In this document: positions 26,546 to 35,241 of the stretch, piece after piece
Layout: every line of letters begins with the position of its first letter
Position numbering within the stretch: the stretch's first letter is position 1
Source of the DNA: Candidatus Zixiibacteriota bacterium
GTDB taxonomy: Bacteria > Zixibacteria > MSB-5A5 > GN15 > JAAZOE01
Assembly: GCA_030668485.1 (NCBI GenBank)
Contig: DAOUTW010000004.1
Coordinates: 1-64,000 of the forward strand
Length of the DNA stretch: 64,000 nt
Direction: 5' to 3'
Translations under genes and position numbers: made by a program
Notes under the pieces: generated by a model
Told to the model about the DNA's origin: nothing
The model's input: only the letters and a program-made list of their open reading frames with translations
Database searches by the model: none

Positions 26546-26964
26546 TGGGCGAGAGCAGTTTATTCTCCAATCAACGAGGCCGCCTTCCGCGGCGGGAGGC
26601 GACCGCTCTGGCCGATTTGGTTCTCAGAGGCGAAAAACAAAAACTCTCGGTTAACATTGTCTTTTCCGACGACTCCGCGCTGAAGGATTTGAATTTTCGA
26701 TTTCGGCGCCGCAAACGGCCGACCGATGTCCTCTCATTCGCCGGTGATCCCGAACTCGACATCCTTGGAGAAATATATATTTCGATTGACACCGCTCGAC
26801 GGCAGGCCCGGGAATATGGCGTGACACTTCGCGCGGAGATCCTCCGCCTGGTCTGCCACGGGACGCTTCATCTGTGCGGCTATGACCATCATGAGCAGTG
26901 TGACGGTAATAAAATGAGAACCAGGGAAGAAAAATACCTCGGCAGGTTTTTGAAAAATGGTTGA
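26545..26964 (+). CDS. ybeY: Endoribonuclease YbeY (rRNA maturation factor)
   Basis: A zinc-dependent RNase involved in 16S rRNA 3' end maturation and ribosome quality control. The defining motif HGTLHLCGYDHHEQ (HGxLHLxGYDH) is near residue 108 and supplies the three zinc His residues. RPTDVLSFA near 55 is the other conserved block. I take ATG 26545, which shares a base with the preceding TGA (TGATG); an in-frame TTG one codon earlier is less likely. The 139-residue length is typical. The 3' end overlaps the next gene by eight bases. Confidence 0.94.
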   Translation: MGESSLFSNQRGRLPRREATALADLVLRGEKQKLSVNIVFSDDSALKDLNFRFRRRKRPTDVLSFAGDPELDILGEIYISIDTARRQAREYGVTLRAEILRLVCHGTLHLCGYDHHEQCDGNKMRTREEKYLGRFLKNG

Positions 26965-28237
26965 TCTGGCTATATACCTGGTCGTTTCGGCGGTATTGCT
27001 TTTCATGGCGTACCTGGTTTCGGTTTTTTCGAATGCCATTTATGTTGATCCCGAGGAGATTCGCACTTTTTTCCCCGATTTATCCGAAGGCCGGAAGCGG
27101 CAACTGGAAAAATTTATTTCCAATCCCAGGGCCTTTATGCAGGTAGCTTTTTTGGTGCGAATTTCATCTGCTCTGGGGCTCGGTATCATGGGGCTGCAGA
27201 TTGCTCGCTGGGTTATTAGTTATCGTCTGATCCCTGCCATCGCGGTATATGTTTTAATTCTGGCGGCATTTTGGATAGCGGCACTGGTATTGATTATTTA
27301 TCTTCCGCGGCGACTTTCCCCACAACAGGCCAAATCGAAATTGATCCGATTTTTACCTCTGGTCAACATGATTTATATTCTCAGTTCACCGGCCATCGCT
27401 CAACTTGGGAAAATCTCATCCGGTCGCACTCCACGGGAAATATCGGAGGAAGAGAAAGACGATATCGTGGAGCGGGCGATTGAATCGCTGGCCGAATCGG
27501 CCGGGATTCCCTCGCCGATCATCGAGGAAGACGAAAAGGAAATGATTCACCAGATTTTCCAACTCGATGTCACCGAGGCCGAAGAAATTATGATTCCGCG
27601 CATCAACGTGACCGGGATTGAGAGCAGTGATAATTTCGATCGGGTGCGGGAGTTGACGGGAAAATTCGGTTTTTCCCGATATCCGGTTTATGAAGGGACG
27701 ATCGATAATATTATAGGTATCATCAATGTCAAGGACCTGCTGATCTTGAGCGACCATGACCACCAGAATTTCAGGCTGACCGAGCATATGCGCGAGCCGT
27801 TGCGCGTCGGTGAACATAAAAAGATCGACCAACTCCTGGCCGACTTCAAAAGAACCAAAACTCATATGGCGATTGTGATGGACGAATTCGGTGGCACCGC
27901 CGGGCTGGTCACTCTTGAGGATATTCTGGAAGAAATCGTCGGCGAGATCGAAGATGAACACGATCCTGAGCAGAGCCGTGATATTGTTCGGCTGGCCAAT
28001 GGCGCTCTGGAGGTTGATGGCGCCTGCCCGCTGGAGGATTTGGCCGATGAGCTCGATATCGAGCTCCAACAGGATGATTTTGAAACTGTTGGCGGCATGA
28101 TATACGATATGGTCGGGTCGGTTCCGTCCGAAGGAACTCTGCTTTCGTGGAAAAACTGTAAGTTGAAGGTCCTGAAAATCGAAGGTCAGCGTATCGTGAA
28201 AATCCTGGTGAGCCCAATGCCAGGGCCGACCCGGTAA
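26957..28237 (+). CDS. CNNM/CorC-family membrane protein with CBS domains
   Basis: A hemolysin C/CorC-type protein of 426 residues. It has three hydrophobic segments within about the first 135 residues (a DUF21/CNNM-like part), a linker ending in the conserved EEEKEMIHQIFQLDVTEAEEIMIPR-type segment, two CBS domains at about 205-330 (YPVYEGTIDNIIGIINVKDLL, MAIVMDEFGGTAGLVTLED) and the CorC_HlyC domain at about 345-425 (LANGALEVDG, ETVGGMIYDMVG). These proteins are linked to Mg2+/Co2+ handling and are commonly found downstream of ybeY. The substrate is not proven by sequence. It closes the aspS operon. Confidence 0.88.
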   Translation: MVDLAIYLVVSAVLLFMAYLVSVFSNAIYVDPEEIRTFFPDLSEGRKRQLEKFISNPRAFMQVAFLVRISSALGLGIMGLQIARWVISYRLIPAIAVYVLILAAFWIAALVLIIYLPRRLSPQQAKSKLIRFLPLVNMIYILSSPAIAQLGKISSGRTPREISEEEKDDIVERAIESLAESAGIPSPIIEEDEKEMIHQIFQLDVTEAEEIMIPRINVTGIESSDNFDRVRELTGKFGFSRYPVYEGTIDNIIGIINVKDLLILSDHDHQNFRLTEHMREPLRVGEHKKIDQLLADFKRTKTHMAIVMDEFGGTAGLVTLEDILEEIVGEIEDEHDPEQSRDIVRLANGALEVDGACPLEDLADELDIELQQDDFETVGGMIYDMVGSVPSEGTLLSWKNCKLKVLKIEGQRIVKILVSPMPGPTR

Positions 28238-28398
28238 AAATCTTCACACACTCCCTTAAATAATCACAACCTAAATCAGGCAGATATCGTAACATTATTG
28301 AGGCTGGGGCTGGAACCAGTAAGATATAAAATGAGTAAAAAGAGGGTGTTTATGCCACTTAAGGCAAAAAAAAGAAGAAAAGAAAAATAAATTTGAAC

Positions 28399-28426
28399 TT
28401 GACAGAAAAAAAAATTGTTTTATTAT
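28399..28426 (+). promoter_or_regulatory. Promoter of the HtrA-like gene
   Basis: Perfect TTGACA at 28399-28404, a 16-base A-rich spacer, and TATTAT at 28421-28426, about 30 bases before the GGAGGG ribosome site. Confidence 0.7.
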
Positions 28427-28458
28427 AAGAAGCTGTCCTATTTTTTGGAGGGTAAAAA

Positions 28459-29961
28459 TTGAGAGCGGGAATTTTTGGCGCCAACAGGCGTTTTGTTTCT
28501 TCCCTCCTATTTGCTGTTTTGTTCACATTTGTGGGCATAGTAATAGCGTCGATGCTGGATCTTCCGGCAACTCCGGTTGCTAAGGACCGTCCGGACATTC
28601 TGGAGCCGTCTCGGACTTCTTCGCGCCCTGAGGATTTTTCGACTCCGTTTATAAATGTAGTTGCTTTAGCACGTGATGCGGTGGTCAATATTACCGCCGA
28701 ATCGGCAACCAACTATCACGGCGGCGGCCTTGAAGAATATTTTCGCTTTTTTGGGTTAAACCATCCTCGGACCCAGCGCTCGTACGGTACCGGTTTTATA
28801 TTCCGGGAGGATGGATATATCCTGACTAACAATCATGTCATAGCGACGGCCGATAATGTCCAGATCACATTATCGGGAGACAAGACATATAATGCCAGGG
28901 TTGTCGGCACCGATCCGGCCACCGATCTGGCTGTCATAAAGATCGATCCCAGGGAAGATTTGCCCGTTATTCCCTTTGGACATTCGGATGGCCTGCAAAT
29001 CGGAGAATGGGTCGTCGCGATTGGCAATCCCTTTCCACAGCAGGGACTTGACCGCACGGTGACGGTCGGAGTCGTTTCGGCCAAAGGGCGCAAAAACCTG
29101 CGTTTCAGCGATGGAAATGTTCTTTATCAAAATTATATTCAAACCGACGCCTCGATTAATCCCGGAAATTCCGGCGGCCCGCTTCTTAATTTGAAAGGTG
29201 AGGCTATCGGCGTCAATGCCGCGATTTCATCGCCGACCGGCTCCTCGGTCGGGATCGGTTTTGCCATTCCGATCGATTTTGCCCGCGCCGTGGTGCCGGA
29301 TCTGATCGCTCATGGTAAGGTGACGCGAGGATGGCTTGGTGTTGTTGCCGGCGAATTGCCTCGCGATATGGCTGATGAATACGGATTGAACTCCTCGGCG
29401 GTTATCTTCGAGACAATCGTGCGAAGTTCCCCGGCAGCTCAGGCTGGTCTCAAACCGCGCGATATCCTGGTTAGATTTGACGGCAAAGAGATTCATGATG
29501 CCGACGAATTCCGGTTTCAGGTCGCCTCCACTCCGGTCAATAAGGAAATTGAGCTCGAATTGATCAGGGACGGCCATAGCTTGACTTTGCCGGTCGTTAT
29601 CGGTGATCGCAGTCAGGGAATGCAGGCGGTTCAGTCTCCCCGGCAAATGCCCTATTCGGAGAGCAACTGGCTGGGTATGGACGTTACCGAGTGTACCCCC
29701 GAAATCGCTTATCGGCTCGGCGTTGAATGCCCTCCTGACGGGGGAGTGATCGTCGTGGACGTAACAAAAGGTTCGCGAGCCTACAATAGAAACATAGTTC
29801 CCGGCGTACTTATATTGGAGATCGACAAATACAAGATTGAAAGCATACATGACTATCGCGAAGCGGTGGTCAAGTTGAAGGACCGAAAGAAATCTATTTC
29901 TTTCATCGTTATTGACACCGAGGGAAATACGCGCTGGGTCGGCATCAAGCCGGGTCGGTGA
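28459..29961 (+). CDS. HtrA/DegP-type periplasmic serine protease
   Basis: The 500-residue protein has an N-terminal membrane or signal segment (about residues 10-33), a trypsin-like domain with catalytic triad H126 (NNHVIA), D156 (TDLAVIKID) and S238 (NPGNSGGPLLN), and two PDZ domains at about 285-385 and 400-500. The first PDZ has RGWLGVV and LKPRDILVRFDG; the second (SNWLGMDVTE) is more diverged. This layout is that of DegP/DegQ, a protease and chaperone for misfolded envelope proteins. TTG 28459 follows GGAGGG. It has its own strong promoter and is followed 39 bases later by the sigma factor gene. Confidence 0.92.
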   Translation: MRAGIFGANRRFVSSLLFAVLFTFVGIVIASMLDLPATPVAKDRPDILEPSRTSSRPEDFSTPFINVVALARDAVVNITAESATNYHGGGLEEYFRFFGLNHPRTQRSYGTGFIFREDGYILTNNHVIATADNVQITLSGDKTYNARVVGTDPATDLAVIKIDPREDLPVIPFGHSDGLQIGEWVVAIGNPFPQQGLDRTVTVGVVSAKGRKNLRFSDGNVLYQNYIQTDASINPGNSGGPLLNLKGEAIGVNAAISSPTGSSVGIGFAIPIDFARAVVPDLIAHGKVTRGWLGVVAGELPRDMADEYGLNSSAVIFETIVRSSPAAQAGLKPRDILVRFDGKEIHDADEFRFQVASTPVNKEIELELIRDGHSLTLPVVIGDRSQGMQAVQSPRQMPYSESNWLGMDVTECTPEIAYRLGVECPPDGGVIVVDVTKGSRAYNRNIVPGVLILEIDKYKIESIHDYREAVVKLKDRKKSISFIVIDTEGNTRWVGIKPGR

Positions 29962-30000
29962 TTTTTCCCAATTTTATATTGAAGGAGGAGCAGAAAGTCA

Positions 30001-30855
30001 GTGGCTAAACAGTCTAGACGATATAGGGACGAGGATCGCTCCCTTGATCTGTATCTCCGAGAAATCGGGTCGACCCCTTTGATTAATGCCAGTGAAGAAG
30101 TAAGGTTGGCGCGGCTAATTCGAACGGGTGACAAGCTGGCCCTGGAAAAACTTACCAAGGCAAACTTGCGCTTCGTCGTTAGCGTGGCCAAAAATTACCA
30201 GAATCAAGGTTTATCATTGGCAGATCTTATCAACGAGGGAAATATCGGCCTGATCAAGGCCGCCAAGCGGTTCGATGAAACGCGCGGCTTTAAGTTCATC
30301 TCATATGCGGTATGGTGGATCAGGCAGGCAATCCTGCAGGCTTTGGCCGAACAAAGCCGGATTGTTCGCTTGCCGCTTAACCGTGTCGGGACTTTGCATA
30401 AAATCGGAAAAGTGTCATCCAGCTTGGAACAAACGTACGGGCGTAATCCATCACCTGATGAAATCGCCAAAGAGCTGGAGTTGTCCGAGAACGAGGTCGC
30501 CGACACGCTTAAGATCTCGAATTCGCATCTGTCGTTGGATCAGCCGTTTTCGGTTTCCGAGGATAACTCCTTGATTGATATTCTCGAGGATGAGTTCCAG
30601 CCGGGACCGGATGAGGCGCTTCTTGATATGTCGCTCCGCGTCGAAATCGACAAGGCGCTTGACACCCTGACAGCACGCGAAGCCGAGGTGATCAACCTCT
30701 ATTTCGGTCTCAATGCCGAAAAAGCGTTGACGCTGGAGGAAATCGGCGCTCGCTTTAATCTGACCCGCGAACGAGTGCGGCAGATTAAAGAGAAAGCGAT
30801 TCGCCGGCTCCGCCATGCCTCGCGCAGCCGTTCGCTGAGGGCTTATTTGAGCTAA
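30001..30855 (+). CDS. RpoD-family RNA polymerase sigma factor
   Basis: The 284-residue factor has sigma region 1.2 ([15 protein letters not shown]), region 2 ([27 protein letters not shown] and [22 protein letters not shown] for -10 recognition), region 3 and region 4 ([24 protein letters not shown] for -35 recognition). It lacks region 1.1, so it resembles the short primary sigma factors of Bacteroidetes or a group 2 factor. TTGACA/TATAAT-like promoters in the window fit its conserved region 2 and 4. GTG 30001 is preceded by GAAGGAGGAG. A strong terminator follows. It could be the housekeeping sigma of the organism, but a second RpoD elsewhere cannot be excluded. Confidence 0.92.
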   Translation: MAKQSRRYRDEDRSLDLYLREIGSTPLINASEEVRLARLIRTGDKLALEKLTKANLRFVVSVAKNYQNQGLSLADLINEGNIGLIKAAKRFDETRGFKFISYAVWWIRQAILQALAEQSRIVRLPLNRVGTLHKIGKVSSSLEQTYGRNPSPDEIAKELELSENEVADTLKISNSHLSLDQPFSVSEDNSLIDILEDEFQPGPDEALLDMSLRVEIDKALDTLTAREAEVINLYFGLNAEKALTLEEIGARFNLTRERVRQIKEKAIRRLRHASRSRSLRAYLS

Positions 30856-30880
30856 ATGACAAAGCAGGATACCTATCTAA

Positions 30881-30910
30881 AACCCCGCCGGAACCGGCGG
30901 GGTTTTTTTT
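30881..30910 (+). terminator. Rho-independent terminator after sigma factor gene
   Basis: CCCCGCCG-GAA-CCGGCGGGG-type stem with AA/TT tails and eight Ts, 26 bases after the stop codon. Confidence 0.92.
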
Positions 30911-31046
30911 GTAGTATTCATCTTCGCATGCGTTACTATCAGATTCTTATAAATCTTGAATTTTTCTTCCCACAAAGAAACTCTCAAATTAGGTTAAACA
31001 GTTAAAAATCTTACGCGTCCTGACAGATGGCAAAGATATTTTGCCT

Positions 31047-31164
31047 TGTCCTGGGCCATCCCCCTCATGGCCCAGCCGGTCGGGTCAATTATTTCCCTTT
31101 GTTTAAGCCCGACCTAATTCGGCGGCCGTTTGCTACCATCCCCTGCCTGCGGCCGCCTTTTTAT
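31047..31164 (+). ncRNA. Possible small RNA with three stem-loops
   Basis: Between a terminator and a convergent gene, three stems occur in a row: CTGGGCCAT/ATGGCCCAG near 31051-31075, GTCGGG/CCCGAC near 31079-31112, and GGCGGCCG/CGGCCGCC at 31121-31157, the last followed by TTTTTATT as in an intrinsic terminator. No coding frame or known RNA family consensus was recognised on either strand. No clear promoter is visible upstream, so it might instead be 3' end structure. Confidence 0.4.
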
Positions 31165-31170
31165 TGACAA

Positions 31171-31207
31171 TAAAAATGCCGCCATTTCGTCTACAGAAAT
31201 GGCGGCA
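31171..31207 (-). terminator. Terminator of the radical SAM gene
   Basis: On the minus strand TGCCGCCATTTC and GAAATGGCGGCA form a 12-bp stem with a TTTTTATT tail, 39 bases past the stop codon. Confidence 0.85.
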
Positions 31208-31245
31208 GAGCTATAAATTCCTGCTACAAATCAGGCAATCACCTG

Positions 31246-33057
31246 TTATTTGGGCAACACTTCCTCGGTCTCTTTTTCGGGCGCTTCAGTCGTATTTGGT
31301 TTTGGCTCCGACACGGTGCTATTTCCCGACAGCCTCATCGCTCTCAGATTATCGGTAAATAATTGCCATGCGGTTTTTTCGGTATTGGCCCGGATTGAAA
31401 CAAAACAACCGCCGCAAGTATTCGATTTTGAGAATTTCTCGACCAGCTCATCACGGCTACCATAGCGGGTATCGATCAACATTGCGCAGGGCGTCAGGCG
31501 ACCGTCAGGGTTGACCACCAGCGATTTCCAACCGGCCTGGCAATTCGGCATATAACTACCGTTTTCGAAATACTTAAGGTAATTCCGGAAGACTCTCTCG
31601 GCGGTCATCACTGAACGGTAGCCATTGGCCGGATCGTAGAATTCATCGATAATCTTTTTTAGTTTAGCCGTATCTTCCGGGTGGCGAAGGCTCAAATCGT
31701 CATTGTTGGTTCTCATGGCGGTGTAAACCGAAAAATTCAGTTTGGCGCCCCAGCTTTCGACTACACGGGCGATTTCCTTGATATGCGGGTAGTTTTGCCG
31801 GGTGATACAGGTATTGATCGCCACGTCGTTATTGCCGTGGGCCAATAGTTTCGGAACGATTTCGCTGAGATGATCGAACAGACCGGGAATCTTACGGTTT
31901 TCGTCATGCCGTTTATCGGGGAAATCGAGCGAGATCGAATAGTGTTTTATACCGGCTTCCCGTAATTCGTGGTATTTTTCCTCGGTCAGGAGTGAGGCAT
32001 TGGTGATCAGTACCAAAAACGGCGGTTTGTTCGGTTTATGCAGAGCCCGGACAATTTCGGGCAGGTCTTTGCGGATCAGCGGTTCGCCACCGGCGATCTG
32101 GAGCATGCTGGGCGATATATCTTCACAAATCTTTTTATATTCGGCAACTCCGACCGGATGATCATCGACATGTTCCCCTTTGTCGCAATGAAAGCAATCA
32201 GCGGTACAGTTATGGGTAATCTCCAGAGCGATACACAGCGGTCGCTTGAGGATCATGTTTTTCACGGTACGTGCAGCCATTCTTACAGCCAGGCCGATCG
32301 GTATATTCTTAGCCATTTTCTTTCCAGGGTTAAACGGTTTTCCTCTGGCGACATTATAAATACCGGAAAACAGCCGCAAGAGCAAGCTTATAATCTTTTT
32401 GTAGTAGATCATAATGATCATACCCGCGAAGGTCCCGAAGATAATCCAGTTCGGGATCTGCATCGTATATCCGGCCAGTGCCAGCAGATAATAACGCGGG
32501 AAACGGCCGACAGCCAAGGCCGCCATCCATTTCCAGAACGAATATTTCGAGGCGCAGACCATAAACTTGAACGGGAAAAAGGGGATAGGTGAAAACCCCG
32601 CCACCACCAATGACAAAAACGGCGCCTTGTAGAACCAGTAATGGGCTTTTTGATAGGCGTTACTTGCCTTGTATTTGGATGAATATGAGAGATTCAGGAT
32701 CGGGACAAAGAATTTGTAATCGAGAAAGCCTGATGCGAGCGTCCCCAGTGTGGCGACAACCGCCAGATGGAGGGTGTTGACTGTCTTGCCATACCAGATC
32801 AGGACCGGTTCATGAGGGAAAATGGATATGGCGCTGTTGGAGGGGATGGAATAGAGGAAAATAGTCCAAAAGGGATACATATCCGGTTTGGCTGCCATCA
32901 TATAAACCCCGACGACACCGATGGTGACAATGGCCGCTCCAAAGGCATATGTTTTCGGGGACATTCTCTCGATATGTTGCCCGGACTTTGATCGCATCGT
33001 TGTTAATAAGCGGTTAGCGGCGGCATAAATCAAGGCATAACTTGGGTCATTTCCCAT
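31246..33057 (-). CDS. Membrane-anchored radical SAM/SPASM protein with N-terminal VTT (DedA-like) domain
   Basis: The 603-residue protein joins two families. Residues about 35-235 hold several TM helices and the VTT/SNARE-associated DedA-like features GTLASGFLDYKF and FSPIPFFPFKFMVCASKYSF. Residues about 270-560 are radical SAM: C284, C288 and C291 (CTADCFHC) for the SAM [4Fe-4S] cluster, then AGGEPLIRKDLPEI near 315. A SPASM-like tail has CQAGWKSLVVNPDG, TPC and CGGC for auxiliary clusters. A Pro/Glu/Thr-rich tail ends the protein. Its nearest relatives by motif are HpnH-like or peptide-modifying enzymes, but the substrate is unknown; the anchor suggests a lipid or envelope molecule. A terminator follows. 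The ribosome site is weak. Confidence 0.85.
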   Translation of the reverse strand: MGNDPSYALIYAAANRLLTTMRSKSGQHIERMSPKTYAFGAAIVTIGVVGVYMMAAKPDMYPFWTIFLYSIPSNSAISIFPHEPVLIWYGKTVNTLHLAVVATLGTLASGFLDYKFFVPILNLSYSSKYKASNAYQKAHYWFYKAPFLSLVVAGFSPIPFFPFKFMVCASKYSFWKWMAALAVGRFPRYYLLALAGYTMQIPNWIIFGTFAGMIIMIYYKKIISLLLRLFSGIYNVARGKPFNPGKKMAKNIPIGLAVRMAARTVKNMILKRPLCIALEITHNCTADCFHCDKGEHVDDHPVGVAEYKKICEDISPSMLQIAGGEPLIRKDLPEIVRALHKPNKPPFLVLITNASLLTEEKYHELREAGIKHYSISLDFPDKRHDENRKIPGLFDHLSEIVPKLLAHGNNDVAINTCITRQNYPHIKEIARVVESWGAKLNFSVYTAMRTNNDDLSLRHPEDTAKLKKIIDEFYDPANGYRSVMTAERVFRNYLKYFENGSYMPNCQAGWKSLVVNPDGRLTPCAMLIDTRYGSRDELVEKFSKSNTCGGCFVSIRANTEKTAWQLFTDNLRAMRLSGNSTVSEPKPNTTEAPEKETEEVLPK

Positions 33058-33126
33058 CTTTTTGTGTTATGCAATTGATTGCCGAGTGAATGTCCTTTCA
33101 TGCGATTCGGTTGTCCCAGAAACGGT

Positions 33127-33156
33127 TTGACATATCGATGCCCATCTGTATATATT
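33127..33156 (+). promoter_or_regulatory. Promoter of the PorV-like gene
   Basis: TTGACA at 33127-33132 and TATATA (33149-33154, 16-base spacer) or TATATT (33151-33156, 18-base spacer). GAGGAGGG follows at 33167-33174, before ATG 33182. Confidence 0.65.
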
Positions 33157-33181
33157 CCTACATATTGAGGAGGGATCAAAT

Positions 33182-34288
33182 ATGCAAATTTCAAAAACCA
33201 ATCGCGGCGTTTGTTACTCGTTAGTTTTCATCTTTGTAATATTCATCTTTGCATCCGCTATGCAGGCCGGGCAAGACAATGTCAATGGGTCTGACGTGTA
33301 CTATATCCCTGGTGTCGGTCCTTATTTTCTTCTGGTCGAGGCTGATATAAGATCAGCCGGTATGGGAGATGTTTCAGCCGCTCTAACCGACCACCCGACA
33401 GGATTCTTATCCAACCCGGCCCGCCTGGCCGATGCTCAGACATTCTTTTTTCAGGGATCGACGGCAAAATGGTTTCCGATGTCATGGATGGACTGGCGCC
33501 ATTATTTCGCCAGTGTCGGATATTCAATTGAAAATATCGGCGTCTTTGGACTGGCCTTTCAAAGACTGCAATATGATGAAATAACTTTTACCGATGCGTC
33601 AGGATATGTTGTGGGAGAGGTTACTCCGTATGAAATGGCCCTCACCCTGGGATATGGTAATAAACTCACTTCTAAAATTTCTTTCGGGGCAAATGTCAAG
33701 CTAATAAGACGGGATTTTGGTTTGACAGCGACCGGTTACGGCCTTGATTTCGGCATCCTAATCACTAATCTTGTGCCCAATGCGACATATACCAATGATA
33801 ATTTGAGCTTTGAAGATCATCCCAGCGGCTTTGCCCGAACCGCTCTGGATTATGGAAATTTCCGAAGTAAAGGGATATCAATCGGAATATGCGTCCAAAA
33901 TATAGGCCCCGATATCAAATTCAAAGGCACCAAAGTGGGTGATCCTCTGCCGAGAAATCTAAAAATCGGTTTTGCCTATTGCGTAATGGATACCGATCCT
34001 TTGGGATTTACGGTGGCTGCCGATTTTAATCGGATGATTATAGGGGATTTTAAAAAATACTTCTTTAAGCATGCTGAATATAGTTTGGGGGCCGAATTGA
34101 ATCTTTACCGGCTGGTCGATCTGAGAGTCGGGTATTTTAACGATAAGGGAAGCTGGAATAAATACATTACATATGGCGCCGGTATCGGATTCGATAAATT
34201 CAAATTCAATGTCTCCCGGATTCCCGATACCGATGAGGCCGGCGCTCTGGCCAAGACTACCTTTCTCGGTTTTGCGGTCAACTTTTGA
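33182..34288 (+). CDS. PorV/PorQ family outer-membrane beta-barrel protein
   Basis: The 368-residue protein has a signal peptide (hydrophobic residues about 13-28, cleavage after MQA) and then the family start pattern: FLLVEADIRSAGMGDVSAAL and FLSNPARLAD, as in PorV/PorQ/UPF0164 proteins. Alternating hydrophobic strands run to a C-terminal Phe (FLGFAVNF), typical of outer-membrane barrels. PorV is a shuttle of the type IX secretion system in Bacteroidetes, but related proteins occur without it. No other T9SS gene and no T9SS C-terminal domain is present in this window. It is a single-gene unit with a good promoter. Confidence 0.82.
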   Translation: MQISKTNRGVCYSLVFIFVIFIFASAMQAGQDNVNGSDVYYIPGVGPYFLLVEADIRSAGMGDVSAALTDHPTGFLSNPARLADAQTFFFQGSTAKWFPMSWMDWRHYFASVGYSIENIGVFGLAFQRLQYDEITFTDASGYVVGEVTPYEMALTLGYGNKLTSKISFGANVKLIRRDFGLTATGYGLDFGILITNLVPNATYTNDNLSFEDHPSGFARTALDYGNFRSKGISIGICVQNIGPDIKFKGTKVGDPLPRNLKIGFAYCVMDTDPLGFTVAADFNRMIIGDFKKYFFKHAEYSLGAELNLYRLVDLRVGYFNDKGSWNKYITYGAGIGFDKFKFNVSRIPDTDEAGALAKTTFLGFAVNF

Positions 34289-34303
34289 TATAATTTGATC
34301 GGT

Positions 34304-35191
34304 TTATCGCCGGAAGCGCATAAGACTCAATCCTTTTCCCCGTTTTTCAACCAGCCAGACCCCTATGATAACCATTATGCCGCCGCCGATCAGCGACGTG
34401 GTTATCGATTCGTCGAGTATCATCGGTGCCACTATCATGGTCGAAAGCGGTTCCAGGTACAGATATGCCCCTACCTTTCCTGCCGGTTTCCGTTTGAGCG
34501 CCTCGATCCAGAACCAGTAAGCCAAGCCAAAGCAGAATATGCCCAGGTACAAAAGCGCTATGATGATTTTGGGCGGCAGGGTGAAATAAACCGCCGTGCC
34601 CGATTGGATCAGGGTCGGCGGGACGACGACAATGGCGGCGACAGCCAAAATTGCCGTTGTAACGGCCAATGGCGGGCTGTCGGCGATTTTTTTGCCAAGG
34701 ACGGTATAGATGGTCCAGGTGATGCATGAGGCCAGGACCATCCAGTCGCCGTAAGATTTGATAAATTCGAGCGATCCCAGATTCCCTCTCGACACCAGAA
34801 CCAGTACGCCGAAGGCGGCCAGAGCTGTGCCTGCTCCCTGCCGGAGTGTAATTCGCTCGCCGAGAAAGACGAACGCGAAGATCAGGATAAAGACCGGGAT
34901 GGTGGTTATCAGCCAGACGGTGTTGGTGGCGGTGGTGGTTTTCATTCCCTCGATTTGAATCAGCAAATGGGCCACCAGGACCAGCCCGCATCCCAGGGTC
35001 AATTTCCAGTACTGCCTGATAAAGCCAAAGGACAGTTTTTTTATTCCGGCCACGGCAAACATGACTGGAAGAGCCAGTATCAATCGGGCGGCAATAATTT
35101 GCGGCGGGGTCAGGTATTCCAGACACAGCTTGGTGGCAACGAATGAGATGCCCCAAATGACCACGGCGGCTATCAGAAGCAGGGAAATCAT
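34304..35191 (-). CDS. EamA/DMT-family transporter
   Basis: A roughly 295-residue protein of ten hydrophobic helices in two EamA repeats: LLLIAAVVIWGISFVATKLCLEYLTP in the first and a second copy beginning near residue 150 (GDWMVLASCITWTIYTVLGKK). TTATNTVWLITTIPVFI is typical of the family. Substrates of DMT exporters are amino acids, metabolites or drugs and cannot be told here. I chose the start that begins with the first TM helix (MISLLLIAAVV) because no start has a good ribosome site. It is divergent from a second EamA gene whose start is only about 50 bases away. Confidence 0.85.
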   Translation of the reverse strand: MISLLLIAAVVIWGISFVATKLCLEYLTPPQIIAARLILALPVMFAVAGIKKLSFGFIRQYWKLTLGCGLVLVAHLLIQIEGMKTTTATNTVWLITTIPVFILIFAFVFLGERITLRQGAGTALAAFGVLVLVSRGNLGSLEFIKSYGDWMVLASCITWTIYTVLGKKIADSPPLAVTTAILAVAAIVVVPPTLIQSGTAVYFTLPPKIIIALLYLGIFCFGLAYWFWIEALKRKPAGKVGAYLYLEPLSTMIVAPMILDESITTSLIGGGIMVIIGVWLVEKRGKGLSLMRFRR

Positions 35192-35241
35192 AGCGGAATA
35201 AATGAATTGACCGGAGGCTTGGCAAGCCATATCATTCATCG

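Noticed and set aside
30911..31245. Known structural RNA (6S, SRP, tmRNA or RNase P RNA)
   Set aside because: None of the conserved core sequences of these RNAs is present on either strand; it is kept only as an unassigned small-RNA candidate.
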